A stretch of 64,000 bases of DNA from Euryarchaeota archaeon UBA91 (GTDB lineage Archaea > Thermoplasmatota > Poseidoniia > Poseidoniales > Poseidoniaceae): the NCBI GenBank assembly GCA_002499705.1, contig DAMU01000077.1, forward strand, positions 10,761-74,760, in the 5' to 3' direction. A program made the translations under genes and the position numbers. The notes below the pieces were generated by a model that saw only the letters and a list, made by a program, of their open reading frames with translations, did not search any database and was not told the DNA's origin. Positions 50,204 through 59,506 of this stretch are shown here, one piece after another (the stretch's first letter is position 1; each line of letters opens with the position of its first letter).

Positions 50204-52726
50204 ATGTCAGGAGAAAGAATTCGAAGTGGCCATCAGCGTCGCGTTCTTAACTGGCTATTGGACGGTGGTGGCACTGTTTCCGAGATTGCAGAGTCATTGG
50301 AATTGAGGATGCCACATGCATCCCTGGCCTTACGACAGCTACGTGAACGTAATGAAGTCAGTAGAGATGAACAGGGGAGCATTCGTGGAGCAATTCACCG
50401 ACTCAATGAGGCCGGAAGAAGGCGTTTATCAGAAGATGCACTCGCCAGAGCACGTACCCTCATCACTCAAATCCCGCAACAAGCGGATGCGATTGTACTC
50501 AGCCAAGATGGCCCTCATTTGCTGCTTGGTTATGTAAAAAGCCCCAGTTCGCGACTCTTACCGCTACCGAATCACGGCGTATCTGCCCAAACCGAGGTGC
50601 AGTCATTCTCCAATGGAAGGCAAGGGGGGCGTTGGGCAGTTCAACGAGAAGAGGTGGTTCGGTGGTATACGCTCTCAGATTTTGAACCTACGAATCCACC
50701 CGCTCAGCAAAGTGCACGCGGGACGCTTGGAGATTGGACGGGCGAAATCGACCGGATCGGAATCGTCCAAGCCACATTACTCGATTCCAGCAGCGAGTGG
50801 CTATTGAGCCCCGGGACATGGTATGTCGAGACGAATTCGCCGCCACCACTACCAGATTCACTTCTGCAGGGGGAATATATGCTTGGCACAGCTACTGGAA
50901 CGGATATTTCTCTTTCCCCCCAAATGGGGATGCATGCACACCTTACGCTCCAAGTTAATCGGACCATGGCAATGAATGCTCTGCGCAAAAAAGCTCTCGT
51001 ATTCGAGGAAAACTCCCAACAAAGTACGACTCGCTATTTACCGTATGAAGTGCTTGATTATTGGATACGCACACGCCATCCAAGGCTAAGCGAAGAGAAA
51101 ATTTTGCAACGAAAGGAGGATTTGCGAGAGTATTTATCGAAAGGAACCGGCAGTATTCCTTCCATCTCTGTTCAACGGCAATTACTTGCTGACTTTGGAG
51201 TTGTTGAATGGAAGACTGGAGATTCGATGAATTATGTCAATCTCTCTGGAGTATCGAATACTGGTGCTGTGGCCTTATTCGAGTGGTATTTTCAAAACAC
51301 GACCGCAGAATGTATTGTTGAATGGCCATATAGCATTGAAGAGAATCAACGTATTCTGGAACGCATTCTCTCGTCCGGCCGTTGTCGAATCCTCATCACA
51401 TCATCTGGAGATTATACGCCGCTTGCTTCAGCTACGTCGATACTTCGAACACGAAAAGAATTACTCGAAGCAGATATACTACTTGGCCGAGGCAAAAGTA
51501 TCCCTCTCACTTTACTCCAATCGACAAATACCTTTTCACAACAGAATGTGTATGAAGAAATTCCAATGACGGCGGAGGAATTGCTGATATCATGGAAAGG
51601 AGACGAGGGTTTTCAAAGGGAATCTTTCACTGATATTGAACGGGATATTGATCGACAAAAAACAATGTGGTATGCCCTTTCAAATTACCCGCAAGGTGAT
51701 GAGAGTTGGGCGAACCTGAATGAAAGTACGCATCCATTAGCCGCTTGGATTGCAACGCCTCTAGAACATCGAACATCACGTTGGGTTCGATTACGAACGA
51801 TTCTACCAAACGGTTGGGCGGATTTATTGCCCATTGAACAGTGTGAAACCTCGACTTTGATCAGTGCAATGCCGAAGAGTTCACTGGGTTGGAGTGTACT
51901 AGCATTAGAGAAAGTTCGCCAACGTTTCACTAAAAATGTTGAATCTATACTTCGATATGATTCCTTTTTTGAGGATGAAAATCTAGGCACCTGGATGGCT
52001 ACTGCTGTATTGCTTTCAACAAGTCAATTGCCTGAAGAATTTCATCAAATGCTGCTACGGGCATGTACTCTTTGGGTTGATGCTCCCCGCCAACCCGAAC
52101 ACGTATTGGAATCGCTGTTCCCTCTTGGAATGCCGCTCTCCAATCATGTAGAAGAGTGCTTGATTAAATGCAAAGCAGCAGCCAAAGCACACCCGAATGA
52201 TTCCGTGCTCTATCTTTGGGGAACTTTGCTCAGTGCTATGGAATCCAATGAGCCGCTGTCTCCCGAATTTCTTCGTCAAGTGATGTCAAAACTGCCATAT
52301 TCTTGGTGGCAAACCTGGTCTGGTGAATGGTTACAAATTCAACTCTCCTCAACATCCGGGCGGCGATGGCTTGCAAAAAATCCGCTTCCTTGGCCAGCCA
52401 TGTTAACTCGCCCAACTGGCGAGAGAGGTGGATTACCTGCTTGGCCAATTCCTTACCCCTCCGGAAGATTAGGATTAGACGATGTGCTCCACATCTTGTT
52501 GCTTGAAGAAGGAGACGGAAAACCTGCTCTGCTCGACGTATACGATATGTTAGCCACTGTTGAACGGAAAGAACCTGTGCATTATGGTAGGACTCATCCA
52601 CTTGTCGGATGGCTTGCTCGCTCAGTAGAAACATGGCCCTCAATGAATTTGCAAGTTCTCAAACAGGGTGAACCTGAGGTAGGTGCGTTACTCTATGCAC
52701 GCTCATTTGCATCAAAATTAGAATAA
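50204..52726 (+). CDS. Large orphan protein with N-terminal winged helix
   Basis: About 840 residues. ATG 50204 is preceded by AGGTG at 7-nt spacing, against the open GTG at 50171. Residues about 1-70 form a MarR/ArsR-like winged helix (RIRSGHQRRVLNWLLDGGGTVSEIAESLELRMPHASLALRQLRERNEVSRDEQGSI). The remaining 750 residues are helix-rich, with acidic and tryptophan-rich patches and no transmembrane segment, nuclease or ATPase motif that I can identify. It is preceded by an intergenic region that carries an origin-box-like sequence. Function unknown. Confidence 0.75.
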   Translation: MSGERIRSGHQRRVLNWLLDGGGTVSEIAESLELRMPHASLALRQLRERNEVSRDEQGSIRGAIHRLNEAGRRRLSEDALARARTLITQIPQQADAIVLSQDGPHLLLGYVKSPSSRLLPLPNHGVSAQTEVQSFSNGRQGGRWAVQREEVVRWYTLSDFEPTNPPAQQSARGTLGDWTGEIDRIGIVQATLLDSSSEWLLSPGTWYVETNSPPPLPDSLLQGEYMLGTATGTDISLSPQMGMHAHLTLQVNRTMAMNALRKKALVFEENSQQSTTRYLPYEVLDYWIRTRHPRLSEEKILQRKEDLREYLSKGTGSIPSISVQRQLLADFGVVEWKTGDSMNYVNLSGVSNTGAVALFEWYFQNTTAECIVEWPYSIEENQRILERILSSGRCRILITSSGDYTPLASATSILRTRKELLEADILLGRGKSIPLTLLQSTNTFSQQNVYEEIPMTAEELLISWKGDEGFQRESFTDIERDIDRQKTMWYALSNYPQGDESWANLNESTHPLAAWIATPLEHRTSRWVRLRTILPNGWADLLPIEQCETSTLISAMPKSSLGWSVLALEKVRQRFTKNVESILRYDSFFEDENLGTWMATAVLLSTSQLPEEFHQMLLRACTLWVDAPRQPEHVLESLFPLGMPLSNHVEECLIKCKAAAKAHPNDSVLYLWGTLLSAMESNEPLSPEFLRQVMSKLPYSWWQTWSGEWLQIQLSSTSGRRWLAKNPLPWPAMLTRPTGERGGLPAWPIPYPSGRLGLDDVLHILLLEEGDGKPALLDVYDMLATVERKEPVHYGRTHPLVGWLARSVETWPSMNLQVLKQGEPEVGALLYARSFASKLE

Positions 52727-53115
52727 TTCGATGATTTGAAAAGGGGTTGGCAGGTGGACTGCCTGCCGTACCCGCAACATCTGGCAGAGCTACTGTGAAA
52801 ATTGCTGTGAAGTCTGATACCAATGGTACGGTCCGCTATCGAAGACTGAAGTGACCTTTCGAGGAATGACCTTCGGTGCAAAGCGGTAAACCAACCGGTA
52901 GGTAATGGGTCCTCGTGCGACGACAGAATGAACACGAGACAACCAACCTTCTGGACAGCAAACCCTGACGCTGGGTCAGGCCCTCGAGCTTTGCGATGAA
53001 AAGGGCCGTTACGCGTCGGGGTACAGCTTCCGCCTCTTTTCTTCTACTTTCAAACCGCTTTCTTTGCAATGAAACAAGCGATGCAATCAAAGAGCAGTTC
53101 ACTCCACAGCGTTTC
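52727..53115 (+). ncRNA. Probable structured non-coding RNA in a 389-nt gap (identity unknown)
   Basis: No convincing coding frame covers this gap. The plus strand folds repeatedly: GGCAGG-TGGACTG-CCTGCC at 52749-52767, AGTCT/AGACT (52811-52815, 52843-52847), CTCGTG/CACGAG (52912-52938), an outer GGTTGG (52745-52750) with CCAACC (52943-52948, sharing two G with the first hairpin), and CCTGAC-GCTGG-GTCAGG (52964-52980). GCGGTAAACCAACCGG vaguely resembles the CR-III part of RNase P RNA, and the first hairpin followed by GCCGTACCCGC is somewhat like the SRP Alu domain, but hallmark elements (for example GGAAGNAGC of SRP) are missing. I therefore do not name it. Confidence 0.5.
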
Positions 53116-54138
53116 ATGACATCTGCTCGGCGTTTTCGCTGTTGTCTGGTTGGAGGTACCTTCGACCGGCTTCATGCAGGACACCGATTGCTGCTCAATG
53201 CAGCATGTAAAAATGCAGATTCTGTCGAAATTCACATCACTTCTGACGCAATGGCTGATGGAAAATCTCCATTTGTACAATCTTTTGACGACCGTATGGA
53301 TAAATTACACGATTGGTCGGCAAAGAATACTGATTGCAAAATTTCCGTTCACCAACTCAATGATGTCCATGGTCCTGCGCCTCATCACCCAAAGGCAGAT
53401 GCAATTGTAGCAACGCCTGAAACGATTGGCATGTGCCACTCGATAAATGAAGAACGTTTGAAAAATGGATTATCTGAACTTCATATCATCGAGGTAATGC
53501 ATCTTGACGGAGTTGAAGGAGGAATCATCAGTTCCTCTGCGATTCGAAACGGACACATGGATCAAGAAGGCCACCCCTGGATGTCGAAGAAATTACGAAA
53601 CAGTTTCTTGAAGATGGCATCTGCTCTTGATGAAGAACTCAAGACCCCGATGGGGTCATTGTTTGAGGGGCCTGAAAATGACCCTGAGATCGGAATGGCT
53701 GCGGCATTGGATGGACTGCCATCTCCACATGGCGCAATTATTACTGTAGGTGATGTCACGACCAAAACCATGCTCGACATGGGGCTCACACCTGATATTG
53801 CGCTCATAGATGGATTCACAAAAAGAAATGAACTTGATGATGATTTGAAAGTGAATACAAGCCAATTCCATCACCATCTTCATGCAGAAAATCCTGCAGG
53901 GCATTTGACACCATCACTCAACGAAGCCATTTCCAAAGCTTTGCTTGCAGAAGAAACATTGGTGCTGGAAGTCGATGGTGAGGAAGATTTGGCTCCACTT
54001 GTCATCCACTGCCTCGCTCCTATCGGGACACTGGTCTTGTATGGTCAACCAAAAAAAGGAGTGGTTGTCCAGTACACTTCGCTTGAAGTAAAACAACGTT
54101 GCCGATATCTTCTTTCCCTCTTTGAAGTGATAGAATGA
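53116..54138 (+). CDS. Fused phosphopantetheine adenylyltransferase and GTP-dependent dephospho-CoA kinase
   Basis: One polypeptide for the last two steps of CoA synthesis. Residues about 1-165 are the archaeal PPAT nucleotidyltransferase (VGGTFDRLHAGHRLLL, residues 12-27, and a late ISSSAIRNG). Residues about 190-340 are the DUF359/GTP-dependent dephospho-CoA kinase fold (IITVGDVTTKTMLDMGLTPDIALIDGFTKRNEL, near G212-D213, and LAPIGTLVLYGQPKKGVVV). A linker joins them with no stop. The ATG at 53116 gives the natural PPAT start; the open frame upstream is not conserved. It overlaps the glycosyltransferase start by 4 nt. Confidence 0.93.
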   Translation: MTSARRFRCCLVGGTFDRLHAGHRLLLNAACKNADSVEIHITSDAMADGKSPFVQSFDDRMDKLHDWSAKNTDCKISVHQLNDVHGPAPHHPKADAIVATPETIGMCHSINEERLKNGLSELHIIEVMHLDGVEGGIISSSAIRNGHMDQEGHPWMSKKLRNSFLKMASALDEELKTPMGSLFEGPENDPEIGMAAALDGLPSPHGAIITVGDVTTKTMLDMGLTPDIALIDGFTKRNELDDDLKVNTSQFHHHLHAENPAGHLTPSLNEAISKALLAEETLVLEVDGEEDLAPLVIHCLAPIGTLVLYGQPKKGVVVQYTSLEVKQRCRYLLSLFEVIE

Positions 54139-55262
54139 GTGAACAAAAACCGATGGTTAGCGTTACTGTTTGTGTGCGTAATGGTATAGATTGGATTGAC
54201 GAATGCCTGGAATCACTTGTTGCTCAAACCTACAGACCGTTAGAGATTATCGCAATTGATGATGGCTCAAATGACGGCTCTAAGGAACAACTACTCAAAT
54301 GGGCCGATGGTGAAGGGGATGTGCCAATCCACATATTCACTCAAGATGCAAAAGGCCTCTCTGCTGGGAGGCAACTGGCAGTAACTCAAGCGAAGGGTGA
54401 ATGGATTGCTATCACAGATATTGATGTGCGGCCAGAACCTGATTGGGTCAATAACATGATACTTGAAATTGAACCAATTGATGAAGATGAAAAAGTAGTG
54501 GCCGTCACGGGCCGAACGATCTTCGAACATGGAGGCGACATTGTAAGCCGTGTTCGTTCGGTTGAAATAGAGACAAAATATCGTTCTCGACCAAGAAGAA
54601 CCAGCTTGGCTAACGGTCCTTGTTCAATGTTTAAGCGAGAGGTTCTAGTCGAAATCGGAGGATTCGACCCTCTGTGGTATCATGCTGAAGACATGGAAGT
54701 GAGCCTTCGACTTATTGCTGAAGGAGGTTCAATAATTTACGCCCCCAACGCTGTAGTTCGTCACGTACCCGAGGTTGAATCTTCCAGGTTCCTCTCTAAA
54801 CGTAGACGAGATGCCCGTGCACACATGAGGATTATTCGGCATTTTCCGAGGACAAAAAGAAAAGGCCCTGACTTAGATTTCATTGGAAGTTCAACCGTAG
54901 TTCTCACGGTATTTCCTCTTTGGGTCATGGCTCTCATTTCAGGAGTCCCCTTTGTGTTCTCATTCCTAACCCAAGAGGATTGGTCGTGGGAGATGGCCAA
55001 GTCTCGGTGGCAAACTCAACTCTTGTTAGCCACAGGTGTGTTGATGTTTCTGCATGAGTTTATTTTGTGGCGGGGGCCACTGGGTGTAGTTAACAGAGGT
55101 GCAATCAAACAAGGAAAGTGGTCACTGTTGACCATTTTCAAGGTACGAAATCTTACTTTGAGATGGAGCATTGCCTTATGGCAAGGGTTGTTTTTAGGAT
55201 TCACAGATGCTTTACGTGGATTAAACGGTCATCGCAAATTATTTGGAAAGAAACTCAAATGA
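54135..55262 (+). CDS. Family 2 glycosyltransferase with C-terminal membrane segments
   Basis: GT-A fold: VSVTVCVRNGIDWIDECLESLVAQTYRPLEIIAIDDGSNDGS, ITDIDVRPEPDWV (DXD), then GGFDPLWYHAEDMEVSLRLIAEG with the E-D catalytic motif. Toward the C-terminus two or three hydrophobic helices (VVLTVFPLWVMALISGVPFVFSF and the following) anchor it, as in dolichol-phosphate or polysaccharide synthases. About 375 residues. It begins inside the CoaD-kinase stop (ATGA), a coupled start. Donor and acceptor are unknown. Confidence 0.88.
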   Translation: MSEQKPMVSVTVCVRNGIDWIDECLESLVAQTYRPLEIIAIDDGSNDGSKEQLLKWADGEGDVPIHIFTQDAKGLSAGRQLAVTQAKGEWIAITDIDVRPEPDWVNNMILEIEPIDEDEKVVAVTGRTIFEHGGDIVSRVRSVEIETKYRSRPRRTSLANGPCSMFKREVLVEIGGFDPLWYHAEDMEVSLRLIAEGGSIIYAPNAVVRHVPEVESSRFLSKRRRDARAHMRIIRHFPRTKRKGPDLDFIGSSTVVLTVFPLWVMALISGVPFVFSFLTQEDWSWEMAKSRWQTQLLLATGVLMFLHEFILWRGPLGVVNRGAIKQGKWSLLTIFKVRNLTLRWSIALWQGLFLGFTDALRGLNGHRKLFGKKLK

Positions 55263-55264
55263 GT

Positions 55265-55831
55265 TCAGTCCAAGTTGTCGTCGCCTTCTGGAGCATCTGC
55301 AGCCATGAGAAGCGCAAGACCGAAGGCAATAAGGGCGATACTCATTGAATAAACGCCAATGTCAATCCAACCTGTGTAGAGAATTCCGTAGGCGAAGTAG
55401 AACAAAAATCCGAGCAGAAGTGCCCATGCGCCGAAGAGTTTACTCCAACCTCCGATTTCAGGGTCGACCAATGCAGGCCAAGTGTCATTGACGAGTAGGC
55501 CTTTGAACCATCCGCCAATACCAGATTCATCATTACTGAATGTTCGGAAACCAATAGAGGTGATAACTGAACACAGGCCAATGAAAACAACATCCGAAAG
55601 AACAAATTGTGGAGAATCACTCTTGATTTCAAAAGCAGCGTTCGTTGCCTCAAAAGTAAACAGACCACCCCAAGAAAGGTGATAGGTCGGATGGATATAC
55701 CCAAGAATATTCAGGATTGCAAGGAAAATTCCAAGCATACCTAGACCAGCATACCAATTTGCCATGGTCCGAGAAGGATTCAATAGCATCGAAACTACAC
55801 TGTTGGAAGGGTCGCTCTCTTCTGTGCTCAT
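55265..55831 (-). CDS. Four-helix membrane protein, unknown
   Basis: About 188 residues with four hydrophobic stretches (WYAGLGMLGIFLAILNILGYI, VLSDVVFIGLCSVITSIGFRTF, FGAWALLLGFLFYFAYGILY, IGVYSMSIALIAFGLALLMA). ATG 55831 has AGGTGGGCGAG upstream; GTG 55843 is possible. It converges with the glycosyltransferase. No family recognised. Confidence 0.65.
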   Translation of the reverse strand: MSTEESDPSNSVVSMLLNPSRTMANWYAGLGMLGIFLAILNILGYIHPTYHLSWGGLFTFEATNAAFEIKSDSPQFVLSDVVFIGLCSVITSIGFRTFSNDESGIGGWFKGLLVNDTWPALVDPEIGGWSKLFGAWALLLGFLFYFAYGILYTGWIDIGVYSMSIALIAFGLALLMAADAPEGDDNLD

Positions 55832-55904
55832 GAACTCGCCCACCTGCCTTTTGGATATAAGAACACCGAAGATTCAAAAATACTCATTTTATTGATTTTA
55901 TCAG

Positions 55905-57146
55905 TCAAAGTCGTGTTTGGTGTCGATATGGACGGGTAAACACTTCCTCCATTTCTGATTCAGATTCGATCATGATTGTCTGAACATCTACGTTTTGGGG
56001 GATGCATGAATTGATTTGTTTTGTACGACCGTATCTTCCTTTACTTATTGTTCGAGCAGTAATCAAACCAAGCATATCGAGATTCGATATCAAGCCTGAA
56101 ACTCTACGTTGTGTAAGTGCATTGTGTCCAATGTAACGGCATGCTTGTTGATATACATCGTAAACTTCACCGGTCTGAATATTTCGAAGCCCATTCTTTT
56201 CATTCAAAAGAACAGATGCAAGTACGAGTTTTTGTTGACTTGGCAGTGATGAAATGACTGGGATCATTTGTTCTCGTTCGATTTGGTGTTGAGCCATTCG
56301 AACATGGCGCTGAGAAACGGTTGCGTCTCCGTTTTGCTCCGCTCTCTCTGTAGAAACGCGAAGGAGGTCAAGTGCACAGCGTGCATCGCCGTGTTCTTGT
56401 GCTGCAAGAGCTGCACATAATGCGATAACGCCATCGTCAAGAATTTCTTCCTTCAGAGAACCTTCAGAACGTTGCCTCAAAATATCTTGAAGTTGTTCTG
56501 CATCGTATGGATTGAAGACAATATCCAATTGTCCAAGCCGTGAGCGAACACGGGGGTCGAGGAAATCAGTAAACTTGAGGTCGTTTGAAATTCCGATGAC
56601 GCACGTTCGTGCAGATTTAAGTGAAGCGTTGAGGCTCGTCAAATTGTATAACAAATCATCGCCTGCTTTGCGTACTAAATGGTCAATCTCATCAAGAACC
56701 AAAATGTAAACTCCGCCTTTTTCATCCATACGGCGGACCAATTCTCCGAAGACTCGGTCAGTTGGCCAACCTGTGAAAGGGATCTCATCAATCTCGTGTT
56801 CTTCACGCAGAGAGTTACCTAGATGGCTCAAAACTCGATATTGGGTGTCGATTTGGCGACAATTCACCATGATAGAGCGAACGCTTCGATTCTTTTCTGC
56901 ACCCTTCTCTTCCAGTTGATTACAGACGAATTTTGTTACCGCTGTTTTACCAGCACCGGTAACACCATACAACGTCATGTTTGATGGGATTTGACCGTTC
57001 AAGGCTTCAACCAAATTGAACGCAATCGCTTCAATCTCTTTATCTCGATGAGGGAGATTTTTTGGCAAGTGATCATGGCGAAGAATTTCTTTGTTAATGA
57101 ACAGGGTTTGACGAGAAAGAAAATCGTCGAAAATGTTTCTGTTCAT
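55905..57146 (-). CDS. cdc6: Orc1/Cdc6 replication initiator
   Basis: Binds origin boxes and loads MCM. AAA+ Walker A GVTGAGKTAV (about residues 61-70), Walker B LVLDEIDHL (about 138-146), sensor 1 CVIGISNDLKF and DFLDPRVRSRLG (arginine-containing sensor), and the C-terminal winged helix ending in TISKGRYGRTKQ. I take the ATG at 57146, which leaves 413 residues; an open upstream frame to 57233 has no conserved content. An AT-rich intergenic region lies immediately upstream, as is common next to archaeal origins. Confidence 0.95.
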   Translation of the reverse strand: MNRNIFDDFLSRQTLFINKEILRHDHLPKNLPHRDKEIEAIAFNLVEALNGQIPSNMTLYGVTGAGKTAVTKFVCNQLEEKGAEKNRSVRSIMVNCRQIDTQYRVLSHLGNSLREEHEIDEIPFTGWPTDRVFGELVRRMDEKGGVYILVLDEIDHLVRKAGDDLLYNLTSLNASLKSARTCVIGISNDLKFTDFLDPRVRSRLGQLDIVFNPYDAEQLQDILRQRSEGSLKEEILDDGVIALCAALAAQEHGDARCALDLLRVSTERAEQNGDATVSQRHVRMAQHQIEREQMIPVISSLPSQQKLVLASVLLNEKNGLRNIQTGEVYDVYQQACRYIGHNALTQRRVSGLISNLDMLGLITARTISKGRYGRTKQINSCIPQNVDVQTIMIESESEMEEVFTRPYRHQTRL

Positions 57147-57400
57147 GTCGGTTGCCTCTTTCTCAATTGCATTATCGAACTGAGCCGATAACGGCGTTGC
57201 GCGATAATGTGCGTTAGTCCGAGTCCCCCTCATAAGTATGACCGTCGCTCTTCGATGAAGAGTAACTTTTGTTTCTGTTCGAAAAATAAAATGGATATTA
57301 TAAAGGGTCTTAATTTAAATACGTTTTTTTGTAAAAATAACATCAACTTTTGCCCCTTTCCGGTGACTTTGGAAAAAAAATTTAAGTTCAAACGAGAGAA
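57147..57400. other. AT-rich intergenic region, candidate replication origin element
   Basis: 254 nt between cdc6 and the MBL gene. An A/T-dominated stretch spans about 57280-57350, and a CCCCTTTCCGGTGAC element (57353-57367) resembles half of an origin recognition box with its G-string read from the other strand. Only one box was found by eye, and the partners required for a full origin are not clearly present. A cdc6 promoter is the simpler explanation. Confidence 0.35.
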
Positions 57401-58189
57401 TCAAAATCCCCATCCTTCTTGTCCCAGAATAATCCGAAGCCCGTCTTCAGCATGATGAACATTTTTCGGATGAGTCGGATAAACATCAGTGACTGTAGGA
57501 TTCGGGTTGATACCTGGTTGGTCAACAAAAGTGTGCGTGATAATCAACGGTATTGACCCTGCTCTTTCAGCAAGAGATTGAATATCTGATGGCTTATGAT
57601 GGTGAGGAGAATCGACCCATTCAGGTAAACCCATTTCTACAATAGCCATTTGCGATGAGAGAATTTCATCGTGAAGAGTATCAACAGGACCCGAATCACC
57701 ACTATGGACGAAACTACCTTTTTTGCCAGCATCAAAGTGGTAGCCGTGAGGGTCAACTGCATCATCGTGAAGAACTCGGAAACGCTTCCAAGTTAATCCA
57801 GATGGGAGGGCACCCTCTGTTTCACATCTCCATTGAATTGTTGCAAATATTTCCTCTAGGCTTCCCGGATATGCCAGTTTACAAAGATGAAGAAGATGTT
57901 CTTTAACCCCTTCTGATGCAACAACTGTGAGTGGTTGTTGCATGCCCCGATCTGAAATATACCGTCGCTCAAGTAAAAAGAAGGGAAATCCAAAAACGTG
58001 ATCTCCATGAGTGTGCGTAATGAATATTGTTTCAATATCACTCAAAGGAATCCCTGCTCTGCGGAAACTCGCCATTGCAGTGGGTGGGCAATCGATGATG
58101 TGTTTACCATCAATCATGGCAAAAGAGTGGTACCGGCCATACGGCATGAATGCATTTCCAGTTCCAAGCATTCTCACCTCTTGCGCCAT
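57401..58189 (-). CDS. Metallo-beta-lactamase fold hydrolase, RNase Z-like
   Basis: The zinc motif HTHGDH (in FITHTHGDHVFGFPFFLLER), a His/Asp in SFVHSGDSGPVDTLHDE, and ITHTFVD give the typical MBL dinuclear site. Overall arrangement is like tRNase Z/ElaC, but it lacks an obvious exosite. About 262 residues. RNA or phosphodiester cleavage is likely, the substrate is unknown. Confidence 0.85.
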   Translation of the reverse strand: MAQEVRMLGTGNAFMPYGRYHSFAMIDGKHIIDCPPTAMASFRRAGIPLSDIETIFITHTHGDHVFGFPFFLLERRYISDRGMQQPLTVVASEGVKEHLLHLCKLAYPGSLEEIFATIQWRCETEGALPSGLTWKRFRVLHDDAVDPHGYHFDAGKKGSFVHSGDSGPVDTLHDEILSSQMAIVEMGLPEWVDSPHHHKPSDIQSLAERAGSIPLIITHTFVDQPGINPNPTVTDVYPTHPKNVHHAEDGLRIILGQEGWGF

Positions 58190-58240
58190 GGATTGACGAA
58201 GAGGGTTGACTTCTTTTCATCATCGGTCAAATCTGCTTAA

Positions 58241-59497
58241 TTAAGTTCGAGATTTTTCGAGTGTTTCCAAAACCTGTTGTACTGTTTTTTCGGCTGAAAG
58301 AAGCGCACCTTCGAGACTTCCATGCATCATGTGATCGCCGCATTCAAAGGAATCCTCATACGTGTTAGGGTCTTCGGAAAGGCCACTGTTTGCAGAAATT
58401 TCAGGCAGTGCGTGCTCAATATGTTGAACGGCTAAAACCTTCCAAGTGTCAACTTGAGAACCAAACCAACTCTTGAGCTCATTAATTGCTCTCGATTGAA
58501 TTTCATGTTCATTGGTTAGACCTAATTTCTGTGCTGCTTCACCCACAATAGTTACGGTAACCAAGGAATGGCCCAAAGGAGCATAACTGGGCTGAATGTC
58601 TGAAGGAACTGCGACATGAGCAATCAGTTGATTTTTTGTTTTCACATCTCCGTTGAGCAGAATATGCTTTGATTTAAGTGGAGATTTAGGAGCATCAAAA
58701 TGAAGTGTCCAAACATGCCGTTTACTCTCTTCCCTGTATGGATTATGTGCACAGATAATGGCATCAAATTTTTGATGTTTATCTCCGACCAACAACGTGA
58801 ATTCATCAATTTTTTCGACACTCGAATTCAAGTGAATCCGGTCAAAGCCTAATGAATCAGCAAGCGATTTAGGAGCTGCAGCAATTCCATCTTTTGGAAG
58901 AATCATGTCCCCTTTCGACATCATCCGAAAAACAAATCGGAACATACGTTCGCTTGTTCGCAAATCATTTTCAAGAAATATTCCAGAAAAAAGGGGATGG
59001 AAAAATTGGTCGATCATCGATTTTGAAAAACCGCGATTTAACAGCCAACGTTCAGATGTCTCATCGCCTTCTAAGTACACATTCGAAAGAGAACCTCTTC
59101 TCACTTTCGAACGAAGGAAGGCAATTCGTAGTAAATTGAAGGGAGATGTAAAACCATTCATTCCACTCATCATGCCTTGAATTGGGCGACGGAATGGATC
59201 GGATAAACGCCAAAATTTGGCTTTCTTTTTACTTTTTTTAACGACTAATGCACCAGGTTCGAATGCTTCGGCACCGAGTAATTCAAAGTCAAAAGTTCGT
59301 TGAGAAGTGGGATAGGCTGTTTGCATGACGTGGAATCCATGGTCGAGTAAGAAGCCGTTCACATTTTCAGTGACCATTCGGCCTCCGATGTGATTCTGAC
59401 GTTCAAAGACCTGGACATCAATACCGGATTCTTTCAACAAAAGGGCGCATTGCAAGCCAGCGATTCCTGCCCCAATCACTGCAACAGTTTGCCCCAC
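58241..59497 (-). CDS. FAD-dependent amine oxidase/phytoene desaturase-like flavoprotein
   Basis: N-terminal FAD motif VAVIGAGIAGLQCALLLKESGIDVQVFERQNHIGGRM, followed by LDHGFHVMQTAYPTS and C-terminal GDHMMHGSLEGALLSAEKTV as in protoporphyrinogen oxidase/desaturase/amine oxidases. 418 residues. It lies 9 nt from an ABC1 kinase gene on the same strand. A carotenoid or quinone-related oxidation is suggested by the neighbour, but not shown. Confidence 0.88.
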   Translation of the reverse strand: MGQTVAVIGAGIAGLQCALLLKESGIDVQVFERQNHIGGRMVTENVNGFLLDHGFHVMQTAYPTSQRTFDFELLGAEAFEPGALVVKKSKKKAKFWRLSDPFRRPIQGMMSGMNGFTSPFNLLRIAFLRSKVRRGSLSNVYLEGDETSERWLLNRGFSKSMIDQFFHPLFSGIFLENDLRTSERMFRFVFRMMSKGDMILPKDGIAAAPKSLADSLGFDRIHLNSSVEKIDEFTLLVGDKHQKFDAIICAHNPYREESKRHVWTLHFDAPKSPLKSKHILLNGDVKTKNQLIAHVAVPSDIQPSYAPLGHSLVTVTIVGEAAQKLGLTNEHEIQSRAINELKSWFGSQVDTWKVLAVQHIEHALPEISANSGLSEDPNTYEDSFECGDHMMHGSLEGALLSAEKTVQQVLETLEKSRT

Positions 59498-59506
59498 AGA
59501 CTCACC

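Noticed and set aside
52745..52980. Direct assignment as RNase P RNA or SRP RNA
   Set aside because: Only faint resemblance to each; CR-I/CR-V of RNase P and GGAAGNAGC of SRP helix 8 are missing, so left unnamed.
52836..53117. Minus-strand 93-codon frame in the 389-nt gap
   Set aside because: Rich in Cys/Arg/Ser with no domain, and covers the region with repeated RNA helices on the plus strand.
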